From assembly GCA_018241445.1 (NCBI GenBank), contig JAFEDT010000009.1:1-64000 (forward strand): DNA of 64,000 nt, written 5' to 3'. Both the position numbers and the translations under genes were made by a program. Source of the stretch: Pseudomonadota bacterium. Its GTDB lineage: Bacteria > Pseudomonadota > Gammaproteobacteria > Steroidobacterales > Steroidobacteraceae. This document shows, in pieces, positions 63,482-64,000 of the stretch. The notes beneath the pieces were generated by a model. That model was given only the letters and a program-made list of their open reading frames with translations, was not told the origin of the DNA and did no database searches. The number at the start of each line of letters is the position of its first letter. The stretch's first letter is position 1.

Positions 63482-64000
63482 ATGAAGCGACAACATCCCA
63501 CCCGTAGTGACAACCTGCGCCGCGCCCTGGCGCAGGAAGCCGCGCGTATCATGGCCGAGCAGGGAATCGGCGACTTCCTCACCGCCAAGCGCAAGGCCGC
63601 CGAGCGCTTCGGCGTGGGCGACGGCGGCGCGCTGCTGCCCAAGAACAGTGAAATCGAGGCTGCGCTGGCCGCGTACCAGCGCCTGTTCGGCGGCGCCACC
63701 CACCTGTCCTCGCTGCAGGCGCAGCGGCGCGCGGCGCTCAATGCCATGCGCTATCTGCAGGAGTTCTCACCAAGGCTGGTGGGCGCGGTGCTGTCGGGCA
63801 CTGCCACCGAACATTCCGGCATCCAGCTGCACCTGTTCGCAGAGCGGGCCGAATCGGTGACGCTGAAGCTGATCGACGCGGGTATCGTGCACGAAGTCGC
63901 CGAGAAGCGCGTGCGCCTCAATCCCGAGCGGGTGCGCCCCTTCCCGGAAGTGCGCTTCGAAATGGACGATCAGCCCATCGAAGCCACGGTGTTCCCGACG
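63482..64000 (+). CDS. Conserved hypothetical protein, N-terminal part (runs off the edge)
   Basis: An ATG at 63482 opens a frame that stays open to the right edge (173 codons). The N-terminus is basic and helical (MKRQHPTRSDNLRRALAQEA), then AKRKAAERFGVGDGGALLPK, a helical region (AALAAYQRLFGG, AALNAMRYLQEF), and LVGAVLSGTATEHSGIQLHL near residue 105, which looks like the start of a nucleotidyltransferase-like alpha/beta fold. I cannot name the family with certainty. Coding quality is high and it follows terminator hairpins, so it is a separate unit from mrcA. Confidence 0.75.
   Translation, partial: MKRQHPTRSDNLRRALAQEAARIMAEQGIGDFLTAKRKAAERFGVGDGGALLPKNSEIEAALAAYQRLFGGATHLSSLQAQRRAALNAMRYLQEFSPRLVGAVLSGTATEHSGIQLHLFAERAESVTLKLIDAGIVHEVAEKRVRLNPERVRPFPEVRFEMDDQPIEATVFPT

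Noticed and set aside
60730-63747. A 1005-residue frame on the minus strand
   Set aside because: It lies antisense across mrcA and is a GC-rich shadow: Arg/His/Ala-biased, no motif, and the plus strand holds a complete PBP1A with all catalytic motifs.
1-64000. tRNA or rRNA genes
   Set aside because: I saw no T-loop (GGTTCGAATCC-type) plus acceptor pairing and no rRNA-like stretch by eye. A tRNAscan run would settle it.

Overview
The window is high-GC chromosomal DNA from a proteobacterium. The gene content (pilMNOPQ-aroK-aroB next to mrcA, yajQ, oxyR-ahpCD, two TonB-dependent receptors, an AlgZ/AlgR-like pair, and a membrane-protein cluster that I recognise only as DUF6152/DUF6644 families) suggests a Gammaproteobacterium near the Steroidobacteraceae/Nevskiales/Xanthomonadales. 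The genus is inferred from context and is not proven.

Layout. Positions 1-497 hold the tail of an unknown gene and a non-coding stretch that looks like a mobile-element remnant. Positions 498-17724 form a myo-inositol locus: a DMT-type sugar permease, a 34-residue membrane protein, three Gfo/Idh/MocA dehydrogenases (two of them IolG-like), a secreted phosphoesterase with a beta-propeller, a TonB-dependent receptor, the wreck of an Rbs-type ABC transporter, iolB, iolE, iolD, a fused iolC, and an RpiR-type regulator divergent from the second iolG. Near-consensus GGAA-N6-TTCC operators lie at iolG/iolR, iolC and the receptor. A 20-bp inverted repeat brackets the distal four-gene block.

Positions 17876-25351 (minus strand) carry a complete contiguous trp operon, trpL-E-G-D-C-F-B-A, ending in a hotdog-like gene. 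Its leader has a strong promoter, a leader peptide with three consecutive Trp codons whose AUG falls on the predicted first transcribed base, and a classical attenuator. Positions 25413-28362 hold a DUF6152/DUF6644/c'-type cytochrome cluster. Positions 28502-40776 contain yajQ, btuF-like, ahpCD/oxyR with an OxyR-type site, a second receptor, a copper chaperone, an LCAT-like hydrolase, mgtC, and an acyl-CoA dehydrogenase with a LysR regulator.

Positions 40977-46635 hold signalling genes: a degenerate EAL protein, a LytS/AlgZ-type histidine kinase with a LytTR response regulator, and a low-complexity membrane protein behind a perfect CRP-type palindrome. Next come an FtsX-type ABC exporter, tesA, an acyl-CoA ligase, dgt, aroB, aroK and pilQPONM. 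The standout signal is a c-di-GMP-I (GEMM-I) riboswitch aptamer on the minus strand at about 60737-60830. It heads the pilMNOPQ transcript and is wedged against the divergent mrcA start. Its long leader ends in a hairpin that abuts the pilM ribosome binding site. The window closes with mrcA, two terminator-like hairpins and a hypothetical gene running off the right edge.
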